From Litorivivens sp041625575 (GTDB taxonomy: Bacteria; Pseudomonadota; Gammaproteobacteria; Pseudomonadales; Spongiibacteraceae), in assembly GCA_041625575.1 (NCBI GenBank), contig JBFJTG010000029.1, positions 1 to 28,810 of the forward strand: DNA of 28,810 nt. Direction: 5' to 3'. A program made the position numbers and the translations under genes. Shown one piece after another: positions 15,424 through 23,254 of the stretch (position 1 is the first letter of the stretch; every line of letters begins with the position of its first letter). The notes under the pieces were generated by a model. That model saw only the letters and a program-made list of their open reading frames with translations, made no database searches and was not told the DNA's origin.

Positions 15424-16185
15424 ATGACAGTATCGGTTGAACACCGCGACGAGATCGCTATTTTCACCTTGCAAAGGCCCGAGTTTCGCAACGCCATAGA
15501 TACCCAAACCGGTGTGCTGCTGCGTCAGGCCGTTCTCGATTTCGAGGCGAACGACGCAATGAAAGTCGCTATTCTTACTGGAGCCGGCGGACATTTTTGT
15601 GCCGGTGCCGACCTGAAAGCCCTAGACAAGGATGTAAGCTGGAGCCCCGATTTCAAACACGGGCCACTCGGCCCCACCTGGCATACACCGAAGAAGCCTG
15701 TAATTGCCGCCGTGGAAGGTTATGCCGTTGCCGGCGGCCTGGAACTTGCTCTCTGGTGTGACCTGCGTGTAGCCGCAGACAGCGCCGTTTTCGGCGTTTT
15801 CTGCCGACGCTGGGGGGTCCCTCTAATTGACGGCGGCACAGTGCGGCTACCTCGGCTGATTGGCGAAAGCCGCGCGATGGATATGATACTCACGGGACGG
15901 GCTGTTGATGCGAACGAAGCTTTCGACATGGGTCTGGCCAATCGCCGCTGCGCCGACGGTGCAGCACTAGCTACAGCTTTCGAGTTAGCCGCCAACATTG
16001 CTGCGCACCCGCAAGCCTGCATGCTATCGGATCGGGAATGCCTGCATCGCGCTGCCGGCCAGGACTTCGATAGAGCCATGGCCATAGAAGGCAGCTTGGG
16101 CTGGCAATATCTGCAATCACGAGGCTTCGCCGAAGGCGTTGCGCGTTTTGTCGGCGGCGCCGGGCGTCACGGCGAGGGTAGCTAA
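15424..16185 (+). CDS. Crotonase (enoyl-CoA hydratase/isomerase) superfamily protein
   Basis: The 253-residue protein has the crotonase core: GHFCAGADLKAL (56-67) provides the first oxyanion-hole strand, and VEGYAVAGGLELALWCDLRVA (97-117) the second. The region that carries the two catalytic glutamates of rat enoyl-CoA hydratase reads FGVFCRRWGVPLIDGGTVRL. The residue equivalent to Glu144 is Cys127, and that of Glu164 is Asp153. A simple syn-hydratase activity is therefore doubtful. It may be an isomerase, hydrolase or another CoA-ester enzyme; similar sequences are common in actinobacteria. The ATG at 15424 is preceded by GGAG. The stop is followed directly by the GTG of mltF, indicating an operon. 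Confidence 0.87.
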   Translation: MTVSVEHRDEIAIFTLQRPEFRNAIDTQTGVLLRQAVLDFEANDAMKVAILTGAGGHFCAGADLKALDKDVSWSPDFKHGPLGPTWHTPKKPVIAAVEGYAVAGGLELALWCDLRVAADSAVFGVFCRRWGVPLIDGGTVRLPRLIGESRAMDMILTGRAVDANEAFDMGLANRRCADGAALATAFELAANIAAHPQACMLSDRECLHRAAGQDFDRAMAIEGSLGWQYLQSRGFAEGVARFVGGAGRHGEGS

Positions 16186-17544
16186 GTGCGGATGCCGATA
16201 GGCCGGACCGCCTCAGCCGCCAAACACTTCTGTCTGCTGCCCCTCATTTGTCTTTTGCTGGCCTGCGACAATAGTTTCGAAGCGGACACGAGCGAACTCA
16301 GAGTTGTCACGCGCAATTCTCCGACAAGCTACTTTATAGATCGTGAAAAACAGCCACGCGGCCCTGAACACGATCTCGCACTCGCCTTTGCCGCCAGCCA
16401 AAACCGCCCGGTCAGCTTTATCATGGAAGATACCCTGGCTGAGGTTTTCCAGGCACTGGCCGATGGCAAGGCCGATATCGCCGCGGCCGGGCTCAGCCTG
16501 ACTGATGACCGGCAATCGCGCTTCCTGTTCACCCGCAGCTATCGCAAGGTTAAGCAACAGCTGGTTTGTCGGCGTGGCAGCAACAAGGCAAAATCCCCCG
16601 CCCAGCTCAAGAATGTATCGCTGGAAGTTGCCGCAGACACCGCTTATATAGGCCGACTCGAGCAACTCAAGGAAAAGCACCCTGACATTAAATGGAAGGT
16701 TAGCCACAGCGCTAACACCGAGCACTTGCTCCAAAAAGTGTGGCTCAAAAAAATAGATTGCACGCTGGCCGACTCCAATATTGTTGCCATAAACCGGCGC
16801 TACCTTCCCGAGTTGCTGGTGATGTTTGATTTGCCGGGCGAAAGTGCCCTGGCCTGGGCCTTACCGCCGGATAACAAGACGTTAAAGAAGAGCGTCGATC
16901 GCTGGCTTACAAGCAAAGCGGGCAAAGAGGCCTTAAACACAATAGAGCAGCGCTACTACAGCTTCATTGATGACTTTGACTATGTAGATACGCGTGCGCT
17001 CGTGCGGCGCATTGAAAAACGACTGCCCAAATACCGGGATTTGTTCGAAAGCGCTGCGAAAAAATACGACATCAGCCCAAGCCTGTTAATGGCGCAGGCC
17101 TATCAGGAGTCACACTGGAAAGCGAATGCCAGCAGTCCCACCGGCGTCAAGGGCATCATGATGCTGACCCGAAATACTGCGAAGTCACTGGGCGTTAAAA
17201 ACCGCCTCAGCCCGAAAGAAGCCATTCCCGCCGGCGCCGCCTACCTGGCAAAAATGCGTTCACGCTTTAAGGACACGATTCCGGAACCCGACCGCAGCTA
17301 TCTGGCGCTAGCGGCATACAATATTGGCCGCGCCCATATGCATGATGCCCAGACGCTGGCTCGCCAATTGGGCAAAGACCCGATGCGCTGGCAAGATATG
17401 GAGGAGGTGCTGCCCTTGCTGTCGGACCCGAAATACCACAAAAACCTGAAATACGGCTACGCCCAAGGCATGGAGCCGGTGAGCTACGTGCAGCGTATTC
17501 GCAATTATCAGAACATCATCGAGCGAAAGCTAGCCCCTAAATAG
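16186..17544 (+). CDS. mltF: Membrane-bound lytic murein transglycosylase F (MltF-like)
   Basis: This peptidoglycan lytic transglycosylase has 452 residues and two domains. An N-terminal solute-binding-like (SBP_bac_3) domain spans about residues 37-260 (LRVVTRNSPTSYFID, GKADIAAAGLSLTDDR). A C-terminal SLT domain spans about 285-440, with the catalytic Glu308 in AQAYQESHW and the following SPTGVKGIMMLT. The signal ends in LLLAC with Cys27, which predicts a lipoprotein. Asp and Asn at positions +2 and +3 would favour inner-membrane retention under the E. coli Lol rule. I chose GTG 16186, directly after the crotonase stop, because GAGGG lies seven bases before it; ATG 16192 is the alternative. 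Length and order match MltF. Confidence 0.92.
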   Translation: MRMPIGRTASAAKHFCLLPLICLLLACDNSFEADTSELRVVTRNSPTSYFIDREKQPRGPEHDLALAFAASQNRPVSFIMEDTLAEVFQALADGKADIAAAGLSLTDDRQSRFLFTRSYRKVKQQLVCRRGSNKAKSPAQLKNVSLEVAADTAYIGRLEQLKEKHPDIKWKVSHSANTEHLLQKVWLKKIDCTLADSNIVAINRRYLPELLVMFDLPGESALAWALPPDNKTLKKSVDRWLTSKAGKEALNTIEQRYYSFIDDFDYVDTRALVRRIEKRLPKYRDLFESAAKKYDISPSLLMAQAYQESHWKANASSPTGVKGIMMLTRNTAKSLGVKNRLSPKEAIPAGAAYLAKMRSRFKDTIPEPDRSYLALAAYNIGRAHMHDAQTLARQLGKDPMRWQDMEEVLPLLSDPKYHKNLKYGYAQGMEPVSYVQRIRNYQNIIERKLAPK

Positions 17545-17560
17545 ACCGAGCGTCGCCACT

Positions 17561-18199
17561 CTAGTCGGGATAGCACACACCGGTGCCGCCCAGACCGCAA
17601 TAACCTCCGGGATTCTTGGCCAGATATTGCTGGTGATAGTCCTCGGCAAAGTAAAACTCGGGGGCTGGCAAAACCTCTGTTGTGATCGGCGGCATACCGG
17701 CGCTGCGCAGCGCGGCTTGATAGGCCGCCAACGACTCCGCGGCCAAAGTCTGCTGCTCTTCATTATAGGTATAGATTCCTGAGCGGTACTGGGTACCGAC
17801 ATCATTGCCCTGCTGCATGCCCTGCGTCGGATTGTGGCCCTCCCAGAAACTGCGCAACAGGCCCTGATAGGAAATGCGCGCCGGATCAAACACTACCCTG
17901 ACCACTTCATTGTGCCCCGTCATGCCGGAGCAGACTTCCTGATAACTGGGATTCTGCGTATGCCCGGCGCTGTATCCAACGGCCGTGCTCACCACCCCCG
18001 GCATTTGCCAGAAACGCTTTTCTGCCCCCCAAAAACAACCCATGCCGAACATGGCCATTTGTAAAGACTCGTCAAAGGGACCCGCCAGGGGCGCATCCAA
18101 CACATAGTGCCGGGCGGCTACCGGCATGGCCTCCTCGCGCCCCGGTAAAGCTGTGGCAGCGTCCGGAATCGTCTTAGGTTTGCCACTAAATAAACCCAT
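17561..18199 (-). CDS. msrA: Peptide methionine sulfoxide reductase MsrA
   Basis: MsrA reduces methionine-S-sulfoxide in proteins. The 212-residue product equals E. coli MsrA in length. The catalytic cysteine is Cys55 in GMGCFWGAEK, and the C-terminal CGLGGTGVCYPD carries the resolving cysteines. QMPGVVSTAVGYSAGHT, GHNEVVRVVFDP and GTQYRSGIY are also typical. A strong AAGGAG site lies six bases before the ATG at 18199. The frame is open further upstream, but that part overlaps the O-methyltransferase gene and shows no MsrA similarity. It follows the O-methyltransferase by 10 bases and is probably cotranscribed. It converges with mltF, with 16 bases between the stops and no obvious terminator. 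Confidence 0.95.
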   Translation of the reverse strand: MGLFSGKPKTIPDAATALPGREEAMPVAARHYVLDAPLAGPFDESLQMAMFGMGCFWGAEKRFWQMPGVVSTAVGYSAGHTQNPSYQEVCSGMTGHNEVVRVVFDPARISYQGLLRSFWEGHNPTQGMQQGNDVGTQYRSGIYTYNEEQQTLAAESLAAYQAALRSAGMPPITTEVLPAPEFYFAEDYHQQYLAKNPGGYCGLGGTGVCYPD

Positions 18200-18209
18200 G
18201 TCATTCTCC

Positions 18210-18872
18210 TTACAATTTGCGCGCCAGCAGCAGGCCATCGCCAATCGGTACCAGCGAACAGTCCACCCGCTTATCATTTCCAACCAGTTTATTGACCTCG
18301 CGGATGGCCGAGGTTTCCTCATCCAGCTGGTTCTCGTCGGCCACCCGACCATCCCACAGGGCGTTATCTATGGCGATAAGGCCACCGCTTCGCAGCAGGC
18401 TCAAACATTGCTCATAGTAGCGGCCGTAGTTCTCTTTGTCGGCATCGATAAAAGCAAAATCGAAGGAACCCGAACCATCGCTTTCCAGCAGTTCATCCAG
18501 GGTCTGGCTGGCCGGCGCCAGTCGCAAATCAATCTTGTGCGCCACCCCCGCCCTCTCCCAATAGGGAATAGCATGCGAGGTGTACTCCTCACTGATATCG
18601 CAGGCTACCAGGCGGCCACCTTCGGGTAGCATCATCGCGGTGGCCAGCGCGCTGTAGCCGGTAAATACGCCAACCTCTATTGTGCGGCGCGCGCCCAGCA
18701 TCGAGAGAAGCAACTGCATAAACTGGGCCTGTTCGGGGGCTATTTGCATCCGCGCCATGGGCATGGCCATGGTTTGCTGCCTCAATTCTGCCAGCAGGGG
18801 GTCCTCCCTAACGGTGCTTTTTAGGAGGTATTGGTGCTCACGCTCGCTCAATCCGTAGCTCTTGTTCGACAT
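18210..18872 (-). CDS. Class I SAM-dependent O-methyltransferase
   Basis: The 220-residue protein belongs to the caffeoyl-CoA O-methyltransferase-like family. The SAM-binding motif is TIEVGVFTGYSALATA (64-79), followed by GGRLVACDIS. FDFAFIDADKENY carries the metal-binding and catalytic region, and GGLIAIDNALWDGRVAD is also characteristic. It should methylate a catechol-type or other hydroxylated substrate, with Mg2+; the actual acceptor is unknown. I chose the ATG at 18872 (MSNKSYGLSE) because the upstream extension to a GTG at 18896 is not conserved in style. It is transcribed divergently from speD and is followed by msrA. Confidence 0.88.
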   Translation of the reverse strand: MSNKSYGLSEREHQYLLKSTVREDPLLAELRQQTMAMPMARMQIAPEQAQFMQLLLSMLGARRTIEVGVFTGYSALATAMMLPEGGRLVACDISEEYTSHAIPYWERAGVAHKIDLRLAPASQTLDELLESDGSGSFDFAFIDADKENYGRYYEQCLSLLRSGGLIAIDNALWDGRVADENQLDEETSAIREVNKLVGNDKRVDCSLVPIGDGLLLARKL

Positions 18873-18941
18873 CGTTGGGGCCCACTGTTCGCACACGAAA
18901 AATATCTATTTCCAACACTACCAAAAAACCCAATAAGGTTA

Positions 18942-18969
18942 TTGCTATTTCTACAGAAACCGGTATAAA
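18942..18969 (+). promoter_or_regulatory. Candidate sigma-70 promoter for speD-speE
   Basis: TTGCTA at 18942-18947 and TATAAA at 18964-18969 are separated by 16 bases and lie about 40 bases before the speD start. A GGGGGA at 18993-18998 could be the ribosome-binding site for ATG 19009, at a 10-base spacing. The region is AT-rich and divergent, so an outward promoter for the O-methyltransferase gene may also lie here. Confidence 0.5.
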
Positions 18970-19008
18970 TGGCGCCTTCTGACCACCTCCATGGGGGACT
19001 TATGCTAA

Positions 19009-19464
19009 ATGAAGAAATTGGAACTCATGCCGAGCCTTCGAGCCGGCGCAGCAGCCGTTGATGTCTACACCTCTTCTGATGAAAATCAGGATCATTTCAT
19101 TGTACGCGACGGCATAGCATACGCCGGTACACATCTAATCATCGATCTGTGGGGAGCCTCCCATCTCGATGAAATCCCCCGAATGGAAAAAGCCTTTCTG
19201 GAAGCCGTCAAGGTTTGTGGCGCTACCTTGTTGCATATTCATATGCATCATTTTACGCCCAACGGTGGTATTTCCGGAGTAGCGGTTTTGGCGGAATCAC
19301 ATATCAGCGTCCATACCTGGCCTGAGCGTGACTACGCTGCGTTTGACGTTTTTATGTGCGGTGATGCTCGTCCCGAGCTGGCGATCCCTGTACTGCAACG
19401 CGCCTTCCACCCGAAGCGCATTGAAGTCGGCGAAAACCTGCGCGGGAGAATGGAGAATGTCTGA
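19009..19464 (+). CDS. speD: S-adenosylmethionine decarboxylase proenzyme
   Basis: The enzyme makes decarboxylated S-adenosylmethionine, the aminopropyl donor for spermidine. The 151-residue proenzyme has the self-cleavage site LAESHISVHTWPE, where Glu96-Ser97 is split to form the pyruvoyl cofactor on Ser97. HIHMHHFTPNGGISG and AFDVFMCGDA are also conserved. It is the small bacterial type, with an N-terminal extension of about 35 residues before GTHLIIDLWG that is longer than in the minimal enzymes. The stop overlaps the speE start by eight bases, so the two are translationally coupled. A 19-codon frame beginning at ATG 19002 overlaps its start; I regard it as fortuitous. Confidence 0.93.
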   Translation: MKKLELMPSLRAGAAAVDVYTSSDENQDHFIVRDGIAYAGTHLIIDLWGASHLDEIPRMEKAFLEAVKVCGATLLHIHMHHFTPNGGISGVAVLAESHISVHTWPERDYAAFDVFMCGDARPELAIPVLQRAFHPKRIEVGENLRGRMENV

Positions 19465-20314
19465 ACAGCAACTGCAGTTTCAGGAGAAACTGCATGATGG
19501 CTGGGCACAGACCTTCGGCATCAAGAACGTACTCTTCGAAAACAAGACCGAGCACCAGCATCTCATTATATTTGAGTCGGTGAGCTATGGTCGCGTTATG
19601 GCGCTGGATGGAATTATCCAGACGACCGAGCGCGACGAGTTCATCTACCACGAGATGCTGGCGCACGTGCCCCTGTTTGCCCATGGTCAGGCCAAGGACG
19701 TTCTGATCATCGGCGGCGGTGACGGCGGCTTGTTGCGGGAAGTGTTAAAGCACGACAGCGTCGCCAGGGCGACGCAGGTAGAGATAGATCAGGCTGTTAT
19801 CGATATGTGTGTCGAATTTCTGCCAAATCACTCTGCCGGTGCTTATAACAACCCCCGCGCCAATATCGTGATCGACGACGGCATCAAATACGTGCAGAAC
19901 TGCGACCAGCAGTTTGACGTGATTCTGTCAGACAGCACCGATCCGATCGGTCCCGGCGAAGTACTGTTTACCAGCCCCTTCTACGAGGGCATCAAGCGCT
20001 GCCTGAAGCCCGGTGGTATTTTCGCGGCTCAAAATGGCGTCTGCTTTATGCAGCAGGACGAAGTGACCACAACGAAACAGCGGCTGTCGCCGTACTTTTC
20101 GGACTGTCATTTCTATACGGCGGCAGTGCCGACCTATGTCGGCGGTGTGATGACCTTCGCCTGGGCTAGCGACAATGCTGAGGCCAGGGCGATCCCCGTT
20201 GCCGAACTGCAAAAGCGCTATCAGGCCAGCGGCATTAAAACCCGCTATTACAACCCCGGCGTTCACAATGGCAGCTTTGCACTGCCACAGTATATCGCCG
20301 ACAGTCTCGTCTAA
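19457..20314 (+). CDS. speE: Spermidine synthase
   Basis: This aminopropyltransferase joins putrescine and decarboxylated S-adenosylmethionine to make spermidine. The 285-residue protein is close to E. coli SpeE (288). It has the substrate-gate and cofactor motifs VLIIGGGDGGLLREVLKH, ATQVEIDQAVIDMC, and DVILSDSTDPIGPGEVLFT, with the catalytic Asp in SDSTDP. YHEMLAHVPLFAHG and AAVPTYVGGVMTFAWAS are also typical. The ATG at 19457 (MSEQQLQF) is chosen because it directly follows GGAG and matches the family N-terminus; the frame is open further upstream inside speD. It is followed by a hairpin, then the Anbu gene. Confidence 0.95.
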   Translation: MSEQQLQFQEKLHDGWAQTFGIKNVLFENKTEHQHLIIFESVSYGRVMALDGIIQTTERDEFIYHEMLAHVPLFAHGQAKDVLIIGGGDGGLLREVLKHDSVARATQVEIDQAVIDMCVEFLPNHSAGAYNNPRANIVIDDGIKYVQNCDQQFDVILSDSTDPIGPGEVLFTSPFYEGIKRCLKPGGIFAAQNGVCFMQQDEVTTTKQRLSPYFSDCHFYTAAVPTYVGGVMTFAWASDNAEARAIPVAELQKRYQASGIKTRYYNPGVHNGSFALPQYIADSLV

Positions 20315-20319
20315 ATTTG

Positions 20320-20338
20320 GCAGGGCCTCAGGCCCTGC
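20320..20338 (+). terminator. Perfect hairpin after speE, possible weak terminator
   Basis: An eight-base perfect stem (GCAGGGCC, TCA loop, GGCCCTGC) lies six bases after the speE stop. It lacks a T run, so termination may be weak or factor-assisted, and read-through into the Anbu gene is possible. It could also protect the 3' end of the speDE mRNA. Confidence 0.5.
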
Positions 20339-20457
20339 TAATCCTCCGCTTCAATTACTTGCCCCACTGGCTCTAACAGCTCACCCCGATTTACTGCTCA
20401 CGCTCAGTTTCTCTGCTATTATCCCGCCCAATAGGGTAGTGGCCAACAGGAGCGGTT

Positions 20458-21234
20458 GTGACGTACTGCGTAGCGATTTCAGTTAAAGCCGGCATTGTTT
20501 TTTGCTCCGACTCGCGCACCAACGCAGGTGTGGACCAGATCAGCACTTATGGCAAGATGTACCGCGTTGGCGCCGGTGGTGATCGCCAGTTTGTCATTTT
20601 GTCAGCGGGTAATCTGGCAACAACGCAAGCGGTCATCACTCAGCTTAAAAAAGATATCAGCCAGCGCGCCGACACCAGCCTGATGTCCGTGCCATCGATG
20701 GAAGAAGCTGCCGAGTATCTTGGCCAGGTCAGCGTGAGCCAACAAGCCAAGTACAGTCAGGGCTCAAGTGTGCACGAGGCTAATTTTCTGATAGGCGGAC
20801 AAATCAAGAATAGGCCGCATGGGGTTTTTATGGTCTACCCCCAGGGCAATTTCATCACCACCTCGAAGGACACACCCTACCTGCAAATTGGCGAAAGCAA
20901 GTACGGCAAACCCATTCTTGATCGCATACTGGATACAAAAACCGATCTCAACACCGCCGCGCTTTGTGCGCTGGTATCCATGGACTCGACCATCCGTAGT
21001 AATCTATCCGTTGGGCCACCCATAGATTTGCAAATCTATGAGACCAACCAACTGCAGTTGGACCGACATTATCGGCTCGAACAAGACAGCGAGTACCTGC
21101 GCGACCTGAAATTGGCTTGGGATGAGCGACTCAAGGAGGCCTTCCGCTCACTGCCTCCCATTCAATGGGCTACGATGTGGGACAGCGACCCCGACGCAGT
21201 CATTGACCTTAAAGATCAATCCAAACCACGCTGA
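20458..21234 (+). CDS. Anbu proteasome-like protease
   Basis: The 258-residue protein is an Anbu-type homologue of proteasome beta subunits and HslV. It begins MTYCVAISVKAG, and removal of Met1 would expose Thr2 as the N-terminal nucleophile. Asp18 in SDSRTNAGVD and Lys33 in STYGKM match the proteasome Thr-Asp-Lys triad. ILSAGNLATTQAV and FLIGGQ are family hallmarks. Anbu proteins form self-compartmentalised assemblies, but activity and substrates are unclear. The start is a GTG at 20458, preceded by AGGAG. It converges with the metallopeptidase of the ATP-grasp/alpha-E operon, 19 bases apart. In many bacteria these genes occur together, so functional linkage is likely. Confidence 0.92.
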   Translation: MTYCVAISVKAGIVFCSDSRTNAGVDQISTYGKMYRVGAGGDRQFVILSAGNLATTQAVITQLKKDISQRADTSLMSVPSMEEAAEYLGQVSVSQQAKYSQGSSVHEANFLIGGQIKNRPHGVFMVYPQGNFITTSKDTPYLQIGESKYGKPILDRILDTKTDLNTAALCALVSMDSTIRSNLSVGPPIDLQIYETNQLQLDRHYRLEQDSEYLRDLKLAWDERLKEAFRSLPPIQWATMWDSDPDAVIDLKDQSKPR

Positions 21235-21253
21235 TTATCGGAGCGGCATCAGA

Positions 21254-22282
21254 TCACTGCTGCCGCGCCGCCTCAACGACTTTGTGGATAAAATCCATTT
21301 TAGCGAGCACGCTTTTAGATAACACAAAGGGATAGGCGTCCTTCAGTCCCATACTGCGGTTGAGCCCGTTCAAGGCAAGCGACAGGCGTATCCAGTGCTG
21401 CATCTTTTCCCCGAACGGCAGTTGCTCAACCGACTCGGGTACCAACTGATACGCCACCGCCGTTTCCAACGCATCCGACATATGCAGATAGTGCGACCAG
21501 GTTTCCGCCCAATCTTCCAGGGGGTGGGACTGAGCGTAACGGCTGATGTAGCGATTGTTGGCTACCAAATTGTCGCCCTGATCGTGATAAGCCTGCAGTG
21601 CTTCTCCGTAATCGCGCTGTTCGTCGCCAAACAGTTGCCGAAACCCGTCGATAAATGCGCTATTGGCCACCAGCTGATCAAAATAGTGGTGCCCACTTTC
21701 ATGACGAAAGTGCCCAAGCAAAGTACGGTATAACTCACCCAGTGAAATTCTTTGCGCTTCGCGACTGACCTCGTCGGCTTCAATCAGGTTTACCGTAATC
21801 AGGCCCTGAGCGTGGCCCGTCAGGACAAACTCTTCCTCCACATTCGGATTGCTGCGCTTGTCTTCCAGAAAGTCGAAAGCCAGCCCGGTTATCGGATAGT
21901 AGCGCCGGGGTTGTACTGGTAATTGCAAATAGAGCAAGCCGTACACCAATCGACGCTTCGCGGCTTCGAGCCTAACCCAGCGCTCTCTTTTTTCGGCCGT
22001 GCCCAGATAAGGAACGGTCTGGTTCAACTGGCACGAAAGGCAATACTCATCTTCAATGCCGGCGTCGACTAGCCAATTGCAGGCGTTATAATCCGTGTAG
22101 TTTCGACAGAGCCGATACAGATAACCCGACTCATCTGCTCGCACCTCACCCTCGGAGTCAGGCGGATTAAGGGAAACCATCTCTCCGCGCCGGGCGTCGT
22201 AGCCCACCTGATTTCTGCAATAGGTACACTGGGTGTTGTCGAAGAACAACTCACGGCCGCAGCGACAGCTGAATATTTTCAT
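21254..22282 (-). CDS. Zinc-ribbon metallopeptidase (Zn_peptidase_2 family)
   Basis: This 342-residue soluble protein has two N-terminal zinc ribbons, with cysteines at 6, 8, 19 and 22, and at 59, 68, 81 and 84. A C-terminal peptidase-like domain follows, with HESGH at residues 194-198 fitting the zincin HExxH motif. DWAETWSHYLHM further on could provide another metal ligand. Peptidase activity is predicted from this motif and is not demonstrated. The start ATG at 22282 shares one base with the alpha-E stop (TAATG), so it is coupled to the ATP-grasp and alpha-E genes. It converges with the Anbu gene. The position is often taken by a transglutaminase-like peptidase in related loci; here this metallopeptidase may do the equivalent job. 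Confidence 0.88.
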   Translation of the reverse strand: MKIFSCRCGRELFFDNTQCTYCRNQVGYDARRGEMVSLNPPDSEGEVRADESGYLYRLCRNYTDYNACNWLVDAGIEDEYCLSCQLNQTVPYLGTAEKRERWVRLEAAKRRLVYGLLYLQLPVQPRRYYPITGLAFDFLEDKRSNPNVEEEFVLTGHAQGLITVNLIEADEVSREAQRISLGELYRTLLGHFRHESGHHYFDQLVANSAFIDGFRQLFGDEQRDYGEALQAYHDQGDNLVANNRYISRYAQSHPLEDWAETWSHYLHMSDALETAVAYQLVPESVEQLPFGEKMQHWIRLSLALNGLNRSMGLKDAYPFVLSKSVLAKMDFIHKVVEAARQQ

Positions 22283-23253
22283 TATGCGGAGCGCAATTGC
22301 AGTTGCGATTGCTCCATATTGGCCATAAACCACACGGCACTTATCGAATTATGAATAGCCGAAAACTCCAACTGTAATTGATCAATAAAATCGTAGAGCG
22401 CGCTATCGATTAACAGTCCCTCAATTTTCACGTCGCCAATACGTCGCAATGTGCGTGCCACGCTGCGTAAACAGTCTTCATTGTTTGGCAGCTGCCGTGC
22501 AGCCTCTTCGATGCGGCTAAGGCAATGCAACAAGGTTCGTGGAAACTGACGGTCGAGCATTAAAAACTCCACTACGTCCTTGCCATTAACCCGCTCCTGA
22601 ACGTGTTGCCGATACATCTGGTAGGCGTTCAGGGATCGCAGCACATTCATCCACAGCGAATTTTCGTAGAGTACGATATCAAGGCCATCATTAGCCGGTT
22701 TCATCAGCGCTTCCGCACCAACATCGATAATGCGGCTGGTCATGTCAGCCCGCTCCAGATTCCGCCCCATCACCACAAAATCGTAACCATCATTGTGACT
22801 CATACAGCCCGACAGCAAGCCGGTTAACTGCTGTGCGGAATTGATTATTCGTTTCGAAAATTCCTGCCTTCCGCGCCGACTGGCGCTTTTTTTCGTATTT
22901 TCCTTGGCATACAAATACAAGCCATTGATGAGCTCCCACGCTTCGGAGGGAATAATTTCCCGCGTTGTGCGGGCGTTCTCCCTGGCCATCGTCAGGGAAT
23001 TCAGAATCGATCCGGGATTGACCTTGTTCGTGAGCAGGTACTTGCTCACATTCTTTTCGTCGGCCACCTCAAACAACTCGGCATAAAGCCCGTCATCGCC
23101 CGTAATCTGAATGAGTGTTTCCCAACCTACGCTTGTGCCCGAGGGCAGGTCTAACAAGAAATTGGAGTAAACATTGACAAGCCTGGCAGTGTTTTCTGCG
23201 CGCTCCATATAGCGCGCGAGCCAATACAGTCTTTCCGCTACGCGAGATAACAT
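22282..23253 (-). CDS. Alpha-E domain protein
   Basis: The 323-residue protein is entirely alpha-helical in character and belongs to the alpha-E domain family. Typical segments are MLSRVAERLYWLARYMERAENTARL at the N-terminus, SEAWELINGLYLYA, MGRNLERADMTSRIIDVGA and FLMLDRQFPRTLLHCL. The repeated R-x-x-ERA-type helices are diagnostic. The biochemical role is unknown; it is nearly always next to a circularly permuted ATP-grasp and is thought to work with it in a peptide-ligation pathway. Here it follows the ATP-grasp gene with one base between the stop and its ATG, and overlaps the metallopeptidase start, so the three are one operon. Confidence 0.92.
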   Translation of the reverse strand: MLSRVAERLYWLARYMERAENTARLVNVYSNFLLDLPSGTSVGWETLIQITGDDGLYAELFEVADEKNVSKYLLTNKVNPGSILNSLTMARENARTTREIIPSEAWELINGLYLYAKENTKKSASRRGRQEFSKRIINSAQQLTGLLSGCMSHNDGYDFVVMGRNLERADMTSRIIDVGAEALMKPANDGLDIVLYENSLWMNVLRSLNAYQMYRQHVQERVNGKDVVEFLMLDRQFPRTLLHCLSRIEEAARQLPNNEDCLRSVARTLRRIGDVKIEGLLIDSALYDFIDQLQLEFSAIHNSISAVWFMANMEQSQLQLRSA

Positions 23254-23254
23254 G

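Noticed and set aside
19002..19061. A 19-codon upstream frame overlapping the speD start, reminiscent of polyamine-sensing leader peptides of eukaryotic AdoMet decarboxylase
   Set aside because: The GGGGGA site is only three bases from its ATG, too close for efficient initiation, and the peptide has no recognisable pattern. It fits chance.
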